The notes under the pieces: model-generated | Databases searched by the model: none | Seen by the model: the letters and a program-made list of their open reading frames with translations, nothing else | What the model was told of the DNA's origin: nothing | Assembly: GCF_000226095.1 (NCBI RefSeq) | Contig: NC_016472.1 | Coordinates: forward strand, 4,588,001 to 4,652,000 | Reading direction: 5' to 3' | DNA from: Thermothelomyces thermophilus ATCC 42464 | Taxonomy: Eukaryota > Ascomycota > Sordariomycetes > Sordariales > Chaetomiaceae | DNA: 64,000 nt | Shown here: positions 59,896 through 64,000 of the stretch, piece after piece | Layout: every line of letters begins with the position of its first letter | Position numbering within the stretch: position 1 is the first letter of the stretch | Made by a program: the position numbers and the translations under genes

Positions 59896-60747
59896 CTGCG
59901 TGTTGCCAGGCTGGCGACGAGTAGTGGGTAGTGGTTCCTTTGCTCGCTCACTCCCACGGCGTGATGGTGGTTCCGTCCTCGTCACTAGCAGGCGCGGTAC
60001 GCGATAGCGATGTCGCTGGAATGGGGAGTCTCCAATGTTTGCCTTGGCCTGAGCTTCGATTGCACTTCCTCCTAGATGGTGGAGTACTCAGCAGCACAGT
60101 ATCTTCAGAGGAAAGCATGAGGCGTGCATGGTGTGAAGCCAGTGCACGTCAGTAAGGTGTTGGCAAATAGCGTCCAAGAGCTGGGGATGAGGCATGTCGA
60201 TTTCTGCATAAACCTTCGGATTCAAATCAACTTACCTACGGATTACGTAGCTGAGTTGCCATCCTCACAACAGCCCCAAGTTCTTCTGTGTGCACGCGCA
60301 GACGACTGTGGCTCGACTCGATGAGGTTTAAAGACGGGGTGCGCAGGCACAGTACGAATAGCGTTGATCATAAGCCCCCTAGTCACTTGGCGCCTGGGCA
60401 GTTGCCTCGAGCCTAAAGCCACTCTGGACCAAGCAATCAACACGATCAGCAGCTCTCTGTTAACTACTCCCGCTGCTTTCTCACCCCAGGCGCCGATTGA
60501 CATCCCCCGAAAACTTGAGTACAGTTTATCTTGAAGTTTCTCCTTGCAAGGTTAGGTACTGTGGGAACGGTTTGGGCAGCTAGTATTGAGGGGTCCGCGG
60601 GAGAACCGCATCGTGGCCGAGGAGGCGCGGACACAGACAGACGCCATCGACTACATCTTCCCTCTCGGTTTCCCCGACTCGCGTGTTGTTGGCCCGATTT
60701 TGCTCGCCACCTACCAGGTCATCCTGCTCTGAAAGGCATGCTTGGGC
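59896..60747. other. Divergent region upstream of the CENP-H-like gene and ATG11
   Basis: About 850 bp between the assigned start codons. The left about 220 bp is open on the minus strand in two phases and may hold an extra 5' exon of the CENP-H-like gene. The remainder shows no supported coding region or recognisable site. Confidence 0.5.
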
Positions 60748-63700
60748 ATGGCAGCAGAAGTGTTGGTGGCCCATACGGGCCAGCGCCTGCAGATAGATAC
60801 CTCACAAATATCGTCGTGCGCGCCCCTGGTACTGTTTGACTGAGAGACGTTGTGTTGACCAACGCCTCTCAGACTCGATGATTTCAAGACCCTGGTGGCA
60901 CGGCAGCTCGCAATACCAGCCCACTGCCTAGTTGCCTTGACTACGCAAGGGAGGCCGCTGAAACCACAGACGATCCAGAGCGAGGTTCGTGACCCGCGGC
61001 TTTTACCGGTGCTGTGCGCAGACTTTGAGATCTAACAGCACGACAGAAGGAAATATACGTCTATGACACCAGGCTGGCGCAGCCACTTCCGCAGGGAACT
61101 ACGCCCGTTTCCCAAGCCGAACTTCCGGTTCCGAAGCGATACACCGTCGAGAATCCACCGAACTCCATCGAGGACAGCAAGTCGGTACAGTCATGGCAAG
61201 ACTTGTTCAAGGCACGGAAAGACTGGGCGAAAATGGTAGTTGAGGATTGTCGGCAGATGGCCGCGGCAGCCGAAGAGCGATACAGCGAGATGGACGTCAT
61301 GATGCGCTGCCTCGATGCCGCCGTATTTAATCTGGAGTCTGCCATCAAGGGGCTTGAGGCGAAATATCCGGAACTTCAAAGGTGGATATCGGAAACGCAG
61401 GCCGACCACGGTGCCCTAACAGCGCGCTGGGAGCAGTACCTCTCGCTTGCACGGAGCATCCCAGTATCACCTGCCATGGTACGATTCATGACGGGCCGTG
61501 ATGTTGGTGACGCAAAGGGCAGATCGCAGCACAAGGCCACTCTTGAGGACCTAATCGACTTGGACACAGCGCGCAAGGCGGGTCGTCTCGCGCCTGCGAC
61601 ACTTCGCAAATTCAACGGCCGAGTCGCAGAGTTCGAAAAAGTCGCTACCCGCCTGTTCCAGGGCGCCAACGACCTATTCCGCGAATATGAGAGGACATCT
61701 GAGCGTGCTGGGACGCCTGATACCGGAGAAATCCAGCCGCTTATCAACGACATAGAGGCCCTGGCTAGAAAAATCGAGACCGACTATGAGGCGACTCTTG
61801 ATTACACCAGCTCCACGCGGGATGCTGTTGTGCAGATCTCCAGGATCGCCTCGAACCATACGGAGCGCTTGCTGCCAAGCGTGAGCAAGCGAGCCCTCGA
61901 AATGCACGACATGCTCCGTAGCGCGACCGAGGCAAGAAACTCACTGGCTGCAGAATCGCTCGCGCTGATGCGCGGTATTTCCAATATCACTTCGCTGAGC
62001 CGTACATACAAATTTCAAGTCAATGCCGTGCACCAGGAGGACGAGTTCGCCACTTTTGACTATCTGCGGCTTATTCAACAGGTGCCTTACATGTACGCGT
62101 CCTTCGTTGCCGAGGCGATCAGGCGTCGTGAATGGTTTGAGAAGATGAAGCAAGACTCATCTACGCTCGCGAACGAGATGGCTCTGTTCCAGGAGGAGGA
62201 AGCCAAGAGGCGGCGGAAGTGGTACAAGTCTATCGGCAATACGTATGGCCCAGAAGCACCCGGCATGGATAGCAACGTTCCGGGTCTGGAGGTGAATCTC
62301 CTTGGAGAGGAGGAGCCGTGGCCGCCCATGACTCGGGGGGATCTCGAGGAGTTCCACGGATTATTGCAAGCGAACAAGGCTGATCCTGATATTGTCGGAG
62401 ATGTCGGCAAGCTCATCTCCGCCATGGACAACCCCACGAGACAGCAGTCCAAACGCATGAAGGCGTTCAAGAATGGCAGCGTTCATGAGGCTGCCCTCGG
62501 GCGCAGTGGCCTACTGATTCGGGGGGATGACGATCTCCTACGGTCCCTCCAAGATGACAAGTCCAAACTGGAAAGCAAGCTGAAGACAGCTGAGAGTCGT
62601 GTGCGGAGGCTCGAGGATTTGCTTCACCGGCAAACTCAGGCATCACGGCCAAGCTTGGGCAATCTCTTTCAACTACCGAGCCAGCAGCTCTCTGACCGGG
62701 TTGACTCGACCATCTCCGTTAGGTCTCCGCAGCCGTTGGAAGACCGGAGGGGTTCTATCGAAGGCGCCGAGTTCCTCGCACAGCGTGTTCAGCAGCTGGA
62801 AGCTGAGTTAGCAGCAGAAAAGGAACGGTCTGCGGCCCTCGAGAGGGATCTCGAGGGGCAAGTTACGCTATGCAGCGACGTCAAGGGCCAGATAGACGAG
62901 GCCAACTCGACAAAGAAGGATTTGCTGGAGAACCTGGAAGCCCTCAAACGGGAATTTATGGGAGAGAGGAAGTCACTCGAAGACGAGATCAAACGCCTTC
63001 AGGCGCGGTTAGAGGACACGGAGGAAGAGATCGACCATTTCGGGGAATCTAGGGAGAACGAGAAGGCTTCCTATCTCGAAACCATTCAAGCACTCAAGCT
63101 CGAGGTCGAACAGTTGACCAAAGAAAAACGCGACGATCTCCTCAAGTCAGAAGGCAAGATTAACTTTCTGCGTGAGGAAACACGTCTGCAGCGTGAGACA
63201 ATAGAGGCACAGGAACGACAGCTCCAGGCTGCTCAAGAAGAATCCAGAGACCTCCGCAAGAAATACGAGATGGCAAGCGAGACGGTTGACCTACAGCTCA
63301 AGGCGCTACGCCAGCTTTGGGTCCAACTATTTCCCGGCGAAATAGCTCCCGATGATCTCGCCGACCTCACCAGCCAGATATCAGCGAAAGCCGGTGACGC
63401 AGTGACGAGGGTGTCGAGTTTGGAAAACGACATTTCCCTGCTACGGGCAGAACTGGATTCGACGCATAATGCCCTTGAATCAGCAAGAGCAGAGAAGGCA
63501 GCTGTCGAGAGACGCGCCTCAGACGAGGAGGCCACATCGATACGTGTTCGTGAGGAACTAGCAAAACAACAGGCCAAGATGGTGGCACTTGAGGGCGAGT
63601 TGGCCGACAGCCGCGAGCAACTCAAGCAGCTACGCGCCAAGGTTTCTGACGGCGAGTCGGGCTTTGAGACCCTGCGGAAGCGGCTGGAGGAAGAAGAGAG

Positions 63701-64000
63701 AAAGGTAATTTCAATTACAGAAGAGCTCGCTTCCCGACAATCACAGGTGGGCAGGCTAGAGGAGGAGGTCGAGCATCTCAGAGACAAGCTTGAGCGATCG
63801 CACGTCAGGTTGTCCGACATGACGGCCCTGTTTGATGCTCGGTCAAAGCATGCAAAGGATCTCACTCAACGCTTGTACTCGCAAAACGAGCGCCTCATCC
63901 GCCTGCTCGAGCGACTCGGTTTTTCGGTGACGCGCCAAGAAGGCAGCATGACGATTCAAAAGATCCCTCGGTCTGAGCGCTCGTCACAAAACGCCAACGA
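60748..64000 (+). CDS. ATG11: Autophagy-related protein 11, 5' part
   Basis: Scaffold for selective autophagy that binds cargo receptors and the Atg1 kinase at the phagophore assembly site or vacuole. Exons: 60,748-60,815; 60,873-60,984; 61,047 to beyond the window end, so about 1,044 residues are visible; fungal Atg11 is usually longer (about 1,300-1,450 aa). The N-terminus has the ubiquitin-like start of the family (VLVAHTGQRLQIDTSQISS, then LDDFKTLVARQLAIP and IQSEKEIYVYD), restored by removing 57- and 62-bp introns. The central part includes VSPAMVRFMTGRDVGDAK, YKFQVNAVHQEDEFATFDYL and IQQVPYMYASFVAEAIRR. From about residue 600 it is a long coiled coil rich in Glu, Leu, Lys and Arg. No stop occurs to the last base. 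The C-terminal claw domain that binds receptors is outside the window. Confidence 0.93.

Noticed and set aside
61061-63865. Series of minus-strand open frames, the longest 210 codons
   Set aside because: They are antisense shadows of the single long Atg11 exon, whose + strand frame has clear family motifs and no stop to the window end.
1-64000. CRISPR arrays, operons, plasmid or phage functions
   Set aside because: No spaced direct repeats. Spliced genes and RIP show a fungal nuclear genome, so bacterial systems are not expected.

Overview
The window is from a filamentous ascomycete (Pezizomycotina, probably Sordariomycetes-like). The genes have short introns of about 50-210 bp with CTRAC-type branch sites. 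The proteins are closest to filamentous-fungal families (Atg11, Kes1/Osh4, Nhp6, oligoribonuclease, phosphoglucomutase). About two thirds of the window carries the signature of repeat-induced point mutation (RIP): CpA/TpG loss, TpA gain, and old reading frames studded with TAG/TAA. No species is claimed.

Region 1, positions 1 to about 41,200, is a nest of RIP-damaged transposable elements with no host gene that I can support. The nesting can be resolved from LTR pairs and target-site duplications (TSDs). Gypsy copy A (13,225-20,630, TSD ATATA) sits inside gypsy copy B of the same superfamily (12,728-28,143, TSD ATAGG). Copy B sits inside a Tad1-like LINE (10,960-30,694). A solo LTR (27,282-27,729, TSD ATATA) sits inside the 3' LTR of B. 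To the left are an inverted gypsy copy C (1-3,202) and another LINE (3,203-8,219), which is split by a Tc1/mariner-type element (3,648-5,037) and a solo LTR (5,283-5,734, TSD TAGCT). To the right are an inverted LINE fragment and a second chromodomain gypsy family, element D (32,303-40,823, 327-bp LTRs). Element D is interrupted by a 5'-truncated LINE (38,361-40,362, 15-bp TSD). Both gypsy families keep traces of an extra gene on the opposite strand between pol and the 3' LTR. In copy A/B it has Zn2Cys6-like cysteine spacing; in D it is an unrecognised frame with nine in-frame stops, all explicable by RIP.

Region 2, about 41,200-64,000, is ordinary gene-dense euchromatin and begins abruptly. 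Gene order: a membrane-anchored ubiquitin-specific protease (+, 41,405-43,387); a Kes1/Osh4 oxysterol-binding protein (-, three exons); a Gfo/Idh/MocA oxidoreductase (-, two exons); an oligoribonuclease of the REXO2/Orn family (+, four exons); phosphoglucomutase (-, five exons); an unrecognised 521-aa, eight-exon protein with a probable GC-AG intron (-); the HMG-box protein Nhp6 (-, three exons and a probable long 5'UTR intron); a small protein resembling kinetochore CENP-H (-, three exons); and the first about 1,044 residues of the autophagy scaffold Atg11 (+, running off the window end). These are mostly housekeeping genes with no sign of a shared pathway or cluster. Exon structures were derived by hand from conserved protein junctions, splice consensus and phase arithmetic.
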